From assembly GCA_025201345.1 (NCBI GenBank), contig JAIXMG010000045.1, positions 62,001 to 126,000 on the forward strand: a stretch of 64,000 nt of DNA. Reading direction: 5' to 3'. The notes under the pieces are model-generated. The model was not told where the DNA came from, made no database searches, and worked only from the letters and a program-made list of their open reading frames with translations. Numbering within the stretch: position 1 is the first letter of the stretch; every line of letters begins with the position of its first letter. Below are positions 46,105 through 58,063 of the stretch, one piece after another. Made by a program: the position numbers and the translations under genes. The DNA comes from Thamnidium elegans (taxonomy: Eukaryota; Mucoromycota; Mucoromycetes; Mucorales; Mucoraceae).

Positions 46105-46363
46105 ATGAGTGATTTAAACTGGTGTACTTACTGCGATAATGCAATCGCTAGAACATCTGTAAGGATATACTAAATCATCATAAAAACTAGACATACTTAT
46201 CTTTCTCCTATAGAACGATCTCTATTGCTCGCAAGACTGCTTAAAATTAGATACACTTTCTTTAGTAAACTATCAAGACTTTTTTAAAAATACCTTTGAT
46301 TGTAAACTAAGACTCTGCTATAAATCAAATCAAAATTTAAAATCAAGCATATTTTTTATTTAG
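46105..46363 (+). CDS. ECL1-like small zinc-binding protein, 67 aa
   Basis: Two exons, 46105-46158 and 46214-46363; sum 204. The start MSDLNWCTYCDNAIARTSND joined to LYCSQDCLKLD gives the CxxC...CxxxC pattern of the fungal Ecl1 family (fission yeast ecl1-3, extenders of chronological lifespan; small zinc-binding proteins acting in stress response). The C-terminal half has extra cysteines (FDCKLRLCY) and is not conserved as far as I can tell. The intron carries GTAAGG and CTCCTATAG. The gene converges on the GPCR gene with 75 nt between stops. Confidence 0.75.
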
Positions 46364-46438
46364 TACAATAAATATGTCAAATATTTTTTTACAGGTACAA
46401 TAAAAGTATAGAAATGCGACAATTCCTCTTTTTTTTTT

Positions 46439-49400
46439 TTATCTCAATGACCATTCATCGCTTGTTTTTCTACGTTTTCTGTATGAAGCAGATGATAATA
46501 TAGAACACGATGATGATGATTGAGAAGTAAGCTGTAATGGGTGAAGTGCATTATCACTTTGAGATAAAATAGAAGGGTGACTTTTACTACGTCTACGTCT
46601 TATAAAAGTTAGTTTACGAGGAGGAGGCGGTATATCAGACGCATCTTCTTCTACTATGGTAGGATGCTGTTCTGCGTTATGTTTCAGTGTAACTGATGAT
46701 GAGGTAGAAAACATTCTTCGACGAGTTATAGCGACTTTTCTAGACATCTCTTGCTGTTTCATTATATCTTGGTTTAAACAGGCTTGCCAGGATTCCATGG
46801 TTACGAAATCTCCAAGTTGAATAAAGACATCATGCACGTCTTGGCCATGGATTTTTAAAACGTACTCTTCAGGTTTGGAAGAGTAGACAGATGCGTGAGT
46901 GTATGATATCATGGTGCCTTTTTTAGATTCGGTCTGTAAAAATATGTAAGTACAATGTTGTTGACATAACATTATTTATATACTACCGAATAATATGATA
47001 TATAGCCTAGTCTTGGAAATATCATTAATCTTCGCATTTTCCATTGTGTTAAAAAAGGAAAGTATCGAAATGACTTTCTAACTGGCAAATCACCCTTTTT
47101 TTTTTTTATGTTATGTTTATAAACAAATACTAAATATATAATAAATACCTCTTGTACCTCCACATATACGTTTGTATTATCGTATCTATTGTTCGATTCA
47201 ATTGTCGTATCATTACTCATTTCTCTTTCATCAGCAGAGTATGACCTAGTGATAACAGCCATGCCACCCGTCTGTTCAAATAATAAAGATGATGTATAGG
47301 GTTGACCTTCTGCGTTATTTCTTTTATTGGACTTTAAAAAAGAGTGTGCTGTCTCAGCATCGGCAGTCATTGTTTGTTGCGTGTTTTCCGAGCAGTTCGA
47401 ATAGTTACGGTTTTGCTTTGTTGAAGAAACAAATGCTCGTTTCCATTGTTTATAAAATACATATACTTTGGGTATAAATAATATTGCAAATGAAAATGTC
47501 GTGGCCCATAGCGCTGCTACTGCACCAAAGTAAAACTTTATATAGTAGTTTGGTAATGGGTTTACCATGACTGTAAATCCAACAATAGCCGAAAATAATA
47601 TATTACTAATTAAACAGTGAGTTATTTATTTCTTTTTTTTTAGACGCAAGTTGTGTGATGTAAATATTAAAACTTACTAAACAGAAATACCCATTTGTTT
47701 ACATTCGTTAAAGTGATCATAACTTTTACCTGCTGATCTCGTCTTATAGGCTAAAAAAGTCGCAAATGTTAACATGGCTGCTGCGTAACATGTTCCGACA
47801 GTTAGAAAAACCGTTTTACTAGCAGATGACTCGGCTTCGCAAATCCAATAATGAGATGTTGGATTCAATTTTACTAATTTTGGGACTGGTTGAATAATAA
47901 CAAGTCCAATAATTAAAATTACCTAATGACATTATTTTATTTTTTTTGCTGTAAAAAAAGCTTAATGATTTTTTTTTAAAAAAAAAGTTGTGCTTACCAT
48001 ATCAGCTATAACTATAATTGAGGTTGAACCCATCAGTTTAGAATCTGTAATCACTTTTCGAGATATAAAGATGTTATTGAATATACGATAGATGCGATAA
48101 TTTTTAGCAATCAGGTTTCTATAGTATTGTATTTTAGTTTTGTATACATGTATATATATTAAGAAGAGTATTACCCCAATACCAATAAATATCCAAGTGT
48201 AAAAGATATAGGTATGATAAAACAGGTTGCTCTAGTAGGTATACCAATCATAAATATAACGGTCGCGTAAGTAAAAAGAAAACCAATTAATTCCAGGCAA
48301 CAGAATAAAGGACTACTATTACTGCTTAAAAAAAATACAAGTATATAAAAGAAGAGTTTTTTTTTTTTTACCTTGATGCTCGAAATATCTCATGCTTACG
48401 ATATAATACTACTAGGAATAATACTAGAAGAGAAAGCAGCATACATGATCCAGTAAATGCTAATATTATTTGTGAAACAGGGTTTGAAAAATCTGGGTTT
48501 AATGCTTTGCTAGGCGGTGAGTCGTCTGGAGGCTACTAGAAATAATAAGAAAAGTTATATTACTGGTCATCTACTATACTTTCACTTTATTATGTAGTTT
48601 TTGATACCTGAAAGGAACCATCATGGAACATGGGTAATCTAGTCAGTTCTAAATTTCCTGCTATACTATGACCTATAGACACTCGATTTCCGTATTGAAT
48701 ATTATATATATGATGGTTACTAAAAAAAAATTTAATTAAGGGTATTATAGAATTATATCAAAATTACCCTCTGGTTAGATCTCCATTGCTATCGTAATGT
48801 AAAGGGCCATCAGGGCTTATATAGCCTGTATCAAAGGTCAAAGGAGTCATGGAAGGTCCCAGCGATCGATTTGACAACATTTCTAAACCAAGTGTATGGT
48901 TTCCTAAAGTTGATAGGGTTCGATTAAAGCCTCTTGCCATTGTCATCATACATGAATATGCAGGTCTATATATTTGTATTAGTTTATACCGCTTCAAAAT
49001 AAACAAGAAAGTATACCCTTCATTGGTCGTGACATTTCTTCTACCTGCATAAGGATACCTATTTGAGGTAATTAGAGAAAAATATTTTAAATATAACAAA
49101 GGTTATTACTTACACCATGGGATCAAGCTTTGTCCAGTCATCAAGGAAAGCTTCAAATGGTGGGTATCCGTAAAGAGACATCTTCATATCAAATAAAAAT
49201 AATCCGTCCAATGATTTATTGTTATCTAATTCTTGCATCCCGTTTAATAAATTTGGAGAATTATCGTCCATTAACAACCAAACATATTGACTTGATATCA
49301 GGTTCAGTTTGGCAGCTTCCGTCATTAGTTTAACTTGATCGTTTCCGGTAACTCCTACCAAGATAATTCTCATTTCACTCGAGCTCACAAAATGGAGTAG

Positions 49401-50082
49401 GTCGGCTATATTGTCGGGAAAATAAGGTTGATGTCCCACTACATTCATATGCTTATAACTAGCCAAGTTCGTGACCTTTTGATAAACTAATATATATAAA
49501 AAAAGGTTAGATCATATTAATGGTAATATTTTTCTTTTTTATTATTGTTACATTGTTGACCAAGTAAATCATTAGAATATATAACACCGATGTTTATCCA
49601 ATTTTGACTTGAGACAAAATCAAGCATAACATCAGCTAATATTGTCTTTGTTGGAATTGTACGATAAAAGTATCTGTACTGACTTTTATCAGAGAATCCA
49701 ACTAGCATATAAACACATGTAAATGTTTTTATTTTTTAAAAAAAAGTAGAAACTTACTAGCGTTAGCAGTAAATGAACATTGAGGAATTTCTAATGTACT
49801 TGTCATCAAAGCACTGAGAGTAGTCCAAGAACTAGATATATCACCAATTACAGCAATCACACCTTGCTGAAGTAAAGTTACGGAAGCATAAACGGCTTCT
49901 GTAACAGCTCCTTGATCTCCGGCATCTTCATTCGGAAAAGAATCTTTTTGGACCAACGTAATATAAGCTCCTGGTATCATATTTTGTTGATTTATTGCGT
50001 TTACTGCCATTCTTATAGCTGATGCACCTCTACATATAATAGCGGTGAATTTTTTTTTAATAAAAAGAATCTATAACGGTGC

Positions 50083-50124
<42 letters not shown>

Positions 50125-50421
50125 GGACATGTATTTTCACGTACTTACCCCCATACAATCTCTGCTGTCAAATTATCATTCTTTTGACTAAAGGGTAATA
50201 GAACTCCTACCTATCATTTTTTTTTTCTTAGAATAGTTTAATTTTTTTTTTTGAAACCACAAGATTACTTTAAGTTCTGTAAGACCAGATGTATTATATC
50301 TAGGGGTTATAACGACAGTATCGTTGTCGATTTGATTGATTATGTTTAAGGTATCGTACTGAATATGTCTTCCAAATGCAATAGTAATATTCGAATCAGT
50401 AGTGATTATTTCATTTGACAT
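46439..50421 (-). CDS. Class C (GABA-B-like) G-protein-coupled receptor
   Basis: About 1033 aa in 15 exons (minus strand): 50421-50269, 50210-50149, 50029-49758, 49701-49552, 49486-49114, 49058-49017, 48965-48768, 48719-48608, 48532-48372, 48324-48175, 48118-47998, 47922-47678, 47605-47149, 47094-46984, 46933-46439; phases agree. Residues about 50-440 form a periplasmic-binding-type ligand domain: VGVLLPFSQKNDN, ASAIRMAVNAINQQNMIPGA, GVIAVIGDISSSWT, YFYRTIPTKTILA, NWINIGVIYSNDLLGQQ. Seven membrane helices follow (about 475-730), with KNYRIYRIFNNIFISRK, the intracellular loop typical of GABA-B receptors, and ITDSKLMG. The tail (740-1033) is basic and Ser-rich, for signalling contacts. No signal peptide is seen in exon 1, so an upstream exon may be missing. 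The ligand is unknown. Confidence 0.88.
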
Positions 50422-50909
50422 TATATTATTTAAAATATGTAGCTTTTATTTTATTTTTTTATTTTATTTTGGGAGCGGATATAAAGAGAGAGAGAGAGAG
50501 AAAGGTATACTACAAAGTGGTATTATATACAGCAATGAATAATTCATGCAACTAACTACATTTAATTATATATGGTGGGGAAACAGTTTGTTTTTAAAGA
50601 CAACAAAATCAAGCTGATTTTGTTATGATTTTGATATAAATCGATAGACTTTGTTTTGAGATATCACGGGTATGATAGAATTTATAGTAGAGCGGAAGCC
50701 ACTAAAAACCCAGGAAATTAGTAGAAAATAAAAAAAAAGGGGGGGTTATGTTATTTACTTTTGAAGGGCGCACCAAGAGTAATGATTTGTAGTTGAAAGA
50801 TTTGCACTACAGACTGGACAAACTCCGTTTGATGCCATGGTGATAAAAAAAAAGGGTAATAAAAAAAGAAAGTAAAAAATAATGATAATAAAAAAAAGCG
50901 TTTTTTAAA

Positions 50910-50945
<36 letters not shown>

Positions 50946-51066
50946 AAACACATCAAGTCAAACGCAAAAAAGGGGAATTATTGTTGTACATAAACAAAAC
51001 AAAAACAAATATTAAATAATGATTATTAAATTATTACAATTTTATTTTATTTTATTCTTTCATATT
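50422..51066. other. Intergenic, GPCR 5' side and ankyrin-DIL 3' flank
   Basis: 645 nt. It holds an AG repeat (50487-50501), a poly-T of about 34 (50911-50943), and a minus-strand 27-codon ORF at 50838-50755 (MASNGVCPVCSANL..., CxxC plus H and C) that ends where a GTAAAT donor could sit. A hydrophobic minus-strand frame near 50550 (MNYSLLYIIPLC) might be a lost signal exon of the GPCR, but the phase does not fit. Confidence 0.4.
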
Positions 51067-54000
51067 CTATCGCACATGTAACCTTTTATCCAAATTAAAT
51101 ACCCATTCTTCATTAATAGCGGGATAAATTTTATCTAATAAATTAAATTGTTCTTGTTTCTTTCGTTTGATTTCTTGATAGATAGCGTCTGAATAATTTG
51201 TGGTAAGATTGGCAGAGTTTTTCTGTTTCTCATCTGTCCATCCCTGTAATAATGCGGTCGTAACTGGAATTGAAAACGGTAATAAATATTTTGAGTTTCT
51301 TTTTTCTTCTCCTTCATCGTGTAGATCATCTACATCGTCCAATTGTTGCACCATAGTACTGTTAAGTGATAGCATCTCTTCTGATGATAATCTTTTTTTA
51401 TTGGTAGTCGTTGTCAATAAACAATTTAAACTAGAGATACTAGTTGGTCTTCCTGTAGGTAGATTATTACTAAGATCGATACTTCCTGATCTTTGAACCA
51501 TACCACTACTATTACTGCTGCTACTATTCCTTCTACTGTTACTTACCATCGCAAGTTGCTGTTGATGATCAAATGCCATTTGATTCGCTAATTGTTCAAC
51601 ACTCTCCGGTAATTTAACTTCAGATACTTCATATCTGTAAGTTTGAACACATCTCTTTACTTGTAACGGGTTTAATTTATCAAAGGTTTGTATGGTCGAA
51701 CTGAACAAAACGATATCGTTCATTTGTGAAAGACATTGTAATAACTGTAATAACTGAATCAAGGGCTCAAATGCACTGTAGAGACTAGCAGGTAAATGAC
51801 TGGCGCGTACCCATTCTTCTATTCCAGACAAGTTCATACGTAACTGTAGTGCTTTGGATCTGCACAGATATTTTTTATAGGTTAATACACGATTGAATAA
51901 CTCGCAAGAAAGATAATGAAAGAATTGTGCCATGGCCTGAATGACGATAGCAGGAGGTACATGGTATGCTTGTAAAGTAGATTGAATTTGAGTTAATAAT
52001 TTAGTGATGGATTGAGGAGAGGAAGATGAATCAATGGAAGTTTGAGAAGAAGAAAAATCCATCGAAGATTTTCTTTCGACAGATGATATGGTATCAGTTG
52101 ACCTCCTACTACCGTTACTTCTTCTAAAAAATCGCTGCCAATCATCTACAAAATCTACTTGTTCTACCTCTTGAATTGATTCATAATCTAGCATGGATGC
52201 ATCTAGTATCTTTTCAAGTTTCTTTTGAGATTCAGTAACGAAAAACGCATATGCTTCAGCAATCAATTCAGATAAGGTTTCTTGTGATTCATGTGTAGAA
52301 ATAGACAGTCCCGGATCCTTTTTTAAATAACTTGATAATTGACACATATTAGCTATCCAATAAGCCAAAGATTGTGTATCACGATAAGCATACTATATAT
52401 AATTTAGTTTTATATATAAATATATATATATATATATATAAATACCTACCTTTATAATTTTTGAAAGTTTCGCGGCTACAGTTCTTAACAACAAGTTTAA
52501 TAACTCACGACTAGAACAATAATAAGCAAACCGAGTACTTAAGAAGATAATGTTTGCAGGCTGCCAGAGCTCATTGCTTAATTGAGTTTTGTTCATTAAT
52601 GATTTGATATCAGTTACAGTTAAGGCCTGTTCTACAATAAAGCTTAAATCTTCTTGACTAAATACAAACATTTGATCAGGTAAACATTGGTTCCAAGAAA
52701 ACGTATTGGACGATTTGATAGAGGTCTCCCATCGTTTCATGTCTTCTTCTTCTTCCATTGTATCTTCGGCTGCGATAAGGGTATTAAGAGCGTTTTCTTT
52801 ATTACGTTGCTCTTGTTGCGGCGTGGTGATGGCTTTGGTTAATTGACTAAAATCAGGTGGGGATAATGGGCTGGCGATAGGCGCCGATTTTCTTCTGGGA
52901 TCTACAGCTGCTGAACGCGAGTTCTTTAAAAAGTGGCTGTATCCATCTACTGAGGTCTGATAAAAATGTTCAATATTACCTGCAGAATTATCGTTACTCT
53001 TTCTACGGCTGTTCTCATCTGTAGGGTCTACCTGCGTCTTTTCAGTACTGATGATTTGAGTTGGTTTAGTAAGAGGAGGAGTTCCTAATAATTCTTTCAC
53101 AGTATCTGAGGTTGGATAACTGTAGATGGATCTACCGCGTCTTGTTTGTAAAGTTTTTTTTGCACCTCGAGATAATAATTTTTGGACTATTTCGGTTTGG
53201 TAACTATTAATTGCCCACATAAGTGCTGTCCAACCCTCTGTGTAAAAAAATAAAAAAGGAATTAATGGGAAAACTCCATCATGCCGGAAATTCAAAAAAA
53301 AGGGGATGTGCTACTTACTTTTATCTTGTTGATTAATTTTAATGGAAGGATGACTTAGTAATAAATCTAAACATTGAAGATGACCAAAATAAGAAGCATA
53401 CATTAAGCATGTAATACCCGTCTTTTTATCATCTGTACAGTTTATATCGATATCTTGTATAGAATCCAACATCTGTTGCATGGTTTCGAGGTCTCCGATC
53501 GAGGCGGCGCGAGTCAACCATTTAGAAATAAGACGTCTTCGGAGTTCTGTGTTCCCTTGACTTATTATGGGAGTAGCAGTAATATGGTCCAGAGCAGTTT
53601 TAAAATAAATTGCATGACTATGATATGCTTCCATGTCAATCTCTTCTTCCTCTGGTTCGATAGATTTTTTTGTTGTTGTGGATGAATATGATGATGATAA
53701 TTGATTTTGTAACTGAGTCGGATTTATAGATGAAGGTACCTTGGGTTGTATTACTACCGAGGTAGGTTGTGAAGAAAGTCGGACCTCTTTCCGATGGTTA
53801 TTTTGTGTTGCAGTAGATGGTACATTGGAAGAAGAAAGGGGAGGAGAGTTTAATAAGTTTGAACGTTGTGATGGTGCTGGTATAATATGTCTTGGAGATA
53901 ATTGTTGTTTTTGTGGAGATAAAATATAAGTAGGATAATTGGATGATGATGGAGGAGGAGTTACAGGTGTAGCAGCATTATTATTGGTAGCAGTTTTATT

Positions 54001-54312
54001 GTTAGATAATTGAGAAAGCATACTGGAGAATTGTTGAAAACTATCTGCTATTTTAGATGATAATTCTTCTGGGCTCAAACTTGCATTACTTGCGGCAGAT
54101 AATGGTAGAGGAGGTACATTATTAGGTGTTTGAAGACGACGGTGTCTATTAGCTGTAGTTGCAGAACTATTTCTTCTCATCATATCTCCATGTGTTGTAT
54201 TTGTGTTAATTGATAAAGCAGATAAAGATCTTTGAGATGATAGCATAGGTCTTCGGGAAGCAATTGAGGGTGGTTTTGGTGAACCTAAAGCAGCAATTCT
54301 TGAAGAGTCCAT
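51067..54312 (-). CDS. Ankyrin-repeat and dilute (DIL) domain protein
   Basis: Three exons, 54312-53319, 53237-52450, 52392-51067; sum 3108, 1035 aa. The first ~240 residues are Ser/Pro/Gln-rich and disordered. Ankyrin repeats span about 265-375 (ITCLMYASYFGHLQCLDLLL, then DKKGWTALMWAINSYQTEIV across the first junction). The DIL domain covers about 560-865: FAYYCSSRELLNLLLRTVAA, LAYWIANMCQLSSYL, ELFNRVLTYKKYLCRSKALQ with EEWVR, and LNPLQVKRCVQTYRYE. DIL is the cargo-binding domain of class V myosins; fungal ankyrin-DIL proteins without a motor are known, of unclear role, probably in membrane trafficking or polarity. The last ~170 residues are Ser-rich and charged. Confidence 0.88.
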
Positions 54313-54339
54313 TATATTTATATCAAAAAATTAAGGGTG

Positions 54340-54373
<34 letters not shown>

Positions 54374-55532
54374 TAGAAGGTAGGGTAATTCTTCTTTTAC
54401 TTTAGGGAATAGTAGGCCGATAATATGGTAATAAAAAAGGAGAACTTGAAGGTAAAAGGAGAAAGGGGGGAAAGAAGAGAGGGGAAAAAAGAGAAGGAAA
54501 ATTAAGTGAACTCTTTTATTTGGTGTTGGTTACACTGCCATTTTAATTGAGTTACAAAAAAACAGAACTTAATTTTGTTAACAAGTCCCTGCGCAACTTT
54601 TTTCATGTTGCTAGGATCTACACACACGATGTTGTCTAAACAGATATATATATATATAAAAAGACATCATTTGACATTTTAAAAGGTGTGTACTTATAAA
54701 GTTTAGAGAAACCCATTACTTATTTAATATTTGTCTGTATGCAATGTATAATGCCATATATGTAGTCCTCCTAAAATCGTTAATCACACTTTTTTAGTAT
54801 AATAAAGCCACAGCAGTAAATTACAGTGTGTGGGTAATATCACTTGTATTTTTTCCCCTTCTAATTTTCCCTTTGCGATAAAACTTTTCGAGATAACAAT
54901 AATACGCCTTCATACATACAACAATAACAATAAAAGAAGAGCCCCTTCTCATCATTAAATATAGATTTTTTTTTTGAAGAAGAAGAATAAAATTAACTTT
55001 CACGTTGTTTTCCCTTTTTTGGATAAACTAAAATTTTATAGTGACCAATGCCCAGCTCTTTCTCTTTCTTTTTTACCCATCAGCATATAAAAAGAAAGTA
55101 TATTGTAGCTTCAATTAAGAAACACATCCATTTTAATGCATCCATTTTAATGTATGTGTTTACATATACAGAAAACCTCGAGTACTAGGGGAAAAAAAAC
55201 GCTAATATAAACATCATCATGCTGGATTCCCACAGTCCTAATAAATAACGACGATCGTCACTAATAACTTTTTACTATGACTGCCCCTTGATACATTTAC
55301 CTGAAAACTATAAAAAACAATATATTAGAGTGTGGCGCCAGGAAAAAAAAACAGATTGATTAAAAAGGGAATAGGCTTTTATTTGCAATATGGGTAACGA
55401 GTATATAAACAATATGACGTGTATTCGCAATAGAGAGAGAATAGCTTTATAATACAATGCTTGAGTGAATAACTCGTAATGATAGGTAAATGAGAGTATG
55501 GGGTGTTTTTTGTTTGTTTGTATTGTGATGAT
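54313..55532. other. 1.2-kb intergenic region with poly-A tract and 14-bp tandem repeat
   Basis: Begins with a poly-A of about 32 (54340-54371) just upstream of the ankyrin-DIL start, then G/A-rich DNA. A 14-bp unit CATCCATTTTAATG is repeated in tandem at 55125-55152. No LTR-like repeat of the Gag-gene 5' flank was seen. No coding exon supported. Confidence 0.45.
55125..55152. repeat. Two tandem copies of a 14-bp unit
   Basis: CATCCATTTTAATG occurs twice without a gap, about 380 nt downstream of the Gag-like ORF. Too short to be an LTR or a target-site duplication around that ORF. Confidence 0.8.
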
Positions 55533-56777
55533 TTATGCAAATTTTACTGTCTTTTTTCTTGTATCACCACCGAAGTAGCGTTGAGCTTTACGTTCATGTA
55601 ACTTTTCTCTGTTGATACGACGAGGCTTAATTTGTTTTGTTGTTCTTTTGATTGCGTCATTACTGATAGTACATAATTTACGAAGGTTTACTGACACAAT
55701 AGCGCTACTAAACTCTTCCCAAGAGGAAGGAATTTTACTTAATACTTGTAAAACGTCCCCCCCAAGAAATAAACTATTATATACTTCTTCTGGGAAGGGT
55801 AACGTCTTATTTTTTGTTTTCAATGAGAGTTGCCTATATAAACATTCTTCCATGTACTTATATACATCAGCATGAATATTGGAAATAAACTGATGAATTA
55901 AAACATGATCTGAATGCAATGATAATGCTTTACATGCCGCAACATAAGGTTGGAATCGATCATAGAACCTTTCAAAGCTTTCCCGTGGACCTTGTCTGTA
56001 TCTTGCAAGAGCTTCGTTGATTGTCTTTTTTGAAGTACAAGACTCAAATCCAAGTTGATGCTTCATAATTGCTTGTGTACTTGACCAAGGTAAACCTTCA
56101 TACAAACGCTTCTTAAACCACATATATAATTCAATGTGTTTGTCTCTTACACTTTTAAAACATATTTCCATGAGTCCGTACCAGTGATTTTCAATATTTA
56201 AGTTAGATTGTTTAATATGAAACTCAAAGTCATCCAGGAATTTTTTAACCAGTAATCCTTCAGTAACAATTTCAGGAACAGAAAGCTGGGTCATTTGAAG
56301 TGTACTTTTATAGATGCAACCAGTAAAAGTGATTTCGGGTAACTTGTAAGATCTTACGCTTGTATCACAATGACTAGTCCAGAAGCCATTAGTGCTACTG
56401 TTACTAAAAGCGGGGAATAGACGTCGATTATCATTATTTCCTTTGTTCTTTGTTTTATAGAGATCTTGACTGTTGTGGGTATTCGTACTATGCTGTTGGG
56501 AAATATTATTTGCTTGATCGAACATAACATCATCTATACGAACGATGCTATATCCTTCATTTCCCAATACGAGAGGAGATCCGATAGAGGCACATTCATC
56601 AGAAGATGGAGAAAAGGGGTCTTCATGATTAAGTGGCGGTGGTGGTGGGGTAGACTGACGTCTTTCAGACTTTATCCAGTTAGTAAAGTCTGCGAAAGCT
56701 GCTTGAATAGACCCCGAACACTCATCTATTGCTTGTTGAATAGACTGTTCAATACACAGCTCTGAGTTATTTGACAT
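55533..56777 (-). CDS. Retrotransposon Gag-like protein without Pol (possibly domesticated)
   Basis: Intact single-exon ORF, 414 aa, no stop or frameshift. Residues 1-125 are polar, with Pro-rich and Ser-rich stretches. The segment about 185-315 fits the Ty3/Gypsy-type Gag capsid-like fold: helices around NHWYGLMEICFKSVRDKHIE, LYMWFKKRLYEGLPW, then ARYRQGPRESFERFYDRFQP and YVAACKALSLHSDHVLIHQF. The C-terminus is strongly basic (KPRRINREKLHERKAQRYFG) and has no CCHC zinc knuckle. Protease, reverse transcriptase, RNase H and integrase are absent in the adjoining 1.2 kb on both sides, and no flanking LTRs were found. It may be a captured gag gene or the last intact part of an element; intactness favours selection, but this is inference. 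Confidence 0.62.
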   Translation of the reverse strand: MSNNSELCIEQSIQQAIDECSGSIQAAFADFTNWIKSERRQSTPPPPPLNHEDPFSPSSDECASIGSPLVLGNEGYSIVRIDDVMFDQANNISQQHSTNTHNSQDLYKTKNKGNNDNRRLFPAFSNSSTNGFWTSHCDTSVRSYKLPEITFTGCIYKSTLQMTQLSVPEIVTEGLLVKKFLDDFEFHIKQSNLNIENHWYGLMEICFKSVRDKHIELYMWFKKRLYEGLPWSSTQAIMKHQLGFESCTSKKTINEALARYRQGPRESFERFYDRFQPYVAACKALSLHSDHVLIHQFISNIHADVYKYMEECLYRQLSLKTKNKTLPFPEEVYNSLFLGGDVLQVLSKIPSSWEEFSSAIVSVNLRKLCTISNDAIKRTTKQIKPRRINREKLHERKAQRYFGGDTRKKTVKFA

Positions 56778-58063
56778 CTAATAAAAACTTTAAAGAAAAA
56801 GAAGAGAATAGTTAAAATTTAACAGTGCTTTTATAGTTTTTCGAATTTAAACTCCTGTTGACAAGTGAAGTATGATTGGTGTAATTTATTTATTTAGACT
56901 TATGCAACAAATCAACAACAATAACTATGAAAAAAGATTTTATTAGTTTCCGGATCTTTCCTTATCTTACTACCATAGCTACCCATACAGATATTACTGA
57001 CTTTTACTTGATTTGTATATACCTGTTTTTGTTGCACAAAGAAAGAAGAACAAAATGTTACAAACAAACATCCCTTTTGAGTGAATAATATCAAACCCAG
57101 ACAGTCAAAGACTTGCCTAGTTCTTTCCACAGGAAGTTTCTAGTCCTGAATAGTCGAAAACTAGACCTGTTCTATCTATATAATTGATTCAATTGGTTCT
57201 TCGCTACCTTAATATTGTGACCACCTTACAAAAAGCGAACACCAGTAATAACCAAGAAAAGCTATTCTGGTGCAGTTAAAACAACTACGATGTAAGCAAA
57301 AGTATTCTCTTTTCGTGATATACACATATATAAAAAATGATCCAACTATTTAACAGTCGATTTTTAATCAAAAAAGAATATATCATCCCACTCCTTTGTA
57401 ACTGCTGTCTTTTTTTTTTTTTTCTTGTGTCAAAAACATGTAAATTTTATGTGTTTCACGTATGCTAAAAGAAAAGTGATTAGTAAATGGATTACTCCAA
57501 AAAAGAACATAGCAAACCGCTTTGTATAATTTGACAACAATTGTCGTTCTCTTTTTACTGAAAACAGCAAAAAAAGTTATATCTCGCAATTAAAATTATT
57601 TTTAAGCTTACTTCAGCATATTCATGCGTGTCTGACATGTGAGAATGTCAAATGATTTATGCCAAAACACACATAAAAAGTTGCTAATTAGTTAGTAATA
57701 CAAACAAGAAGTATACTCGTTTATTTATTGTTGCCCAGAAGAAAAAAAAGAAGGTTGCCGACCACAGTTACCCTATTCAGCATGTATATATCGCAAACAA
57801 AACTTAACAAAAATAGACTCGATTAATATAAATATATACAATTACATTTCTTTTTTTATTTGATGTTGTTATACTAAAAAATCTACTTTTCTTCCGTACA
57901 CTTTTTTTTTTTTTTTTTACTTTTTAAAGCTCTATAATAAACAACATGTATATATATGTATATAAAAAAAAAAAGATGAGGGGGATCTAAAAAGTACAAA
58001 TAAAAGTGATAGGGAGTTTGTTGTCGTTGTTATTGCTGTTGTTGAGGTATTATTATTATTATT
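56778..58063. other. 1.3-kb intergenic region
   Basis: AT-rich DNA between two minus-strand genes with no supported exon. ORFs at 57130-56912 and 57589-57383 lack features of real genes. It shows no pol-gene remnant behind the Gag-like ORF and no LTR. A T-run of about 19 lies at 57901-57919. Confidence 0.45.

Noticed and set aside
54313..58063. LTRs or pol remnants around the Gag-like ORF
   Set aside because: Scanning both flanks by eye showed no long direct repeat and no RT or integrase motif; only a 14-bp tandem repeat was found.
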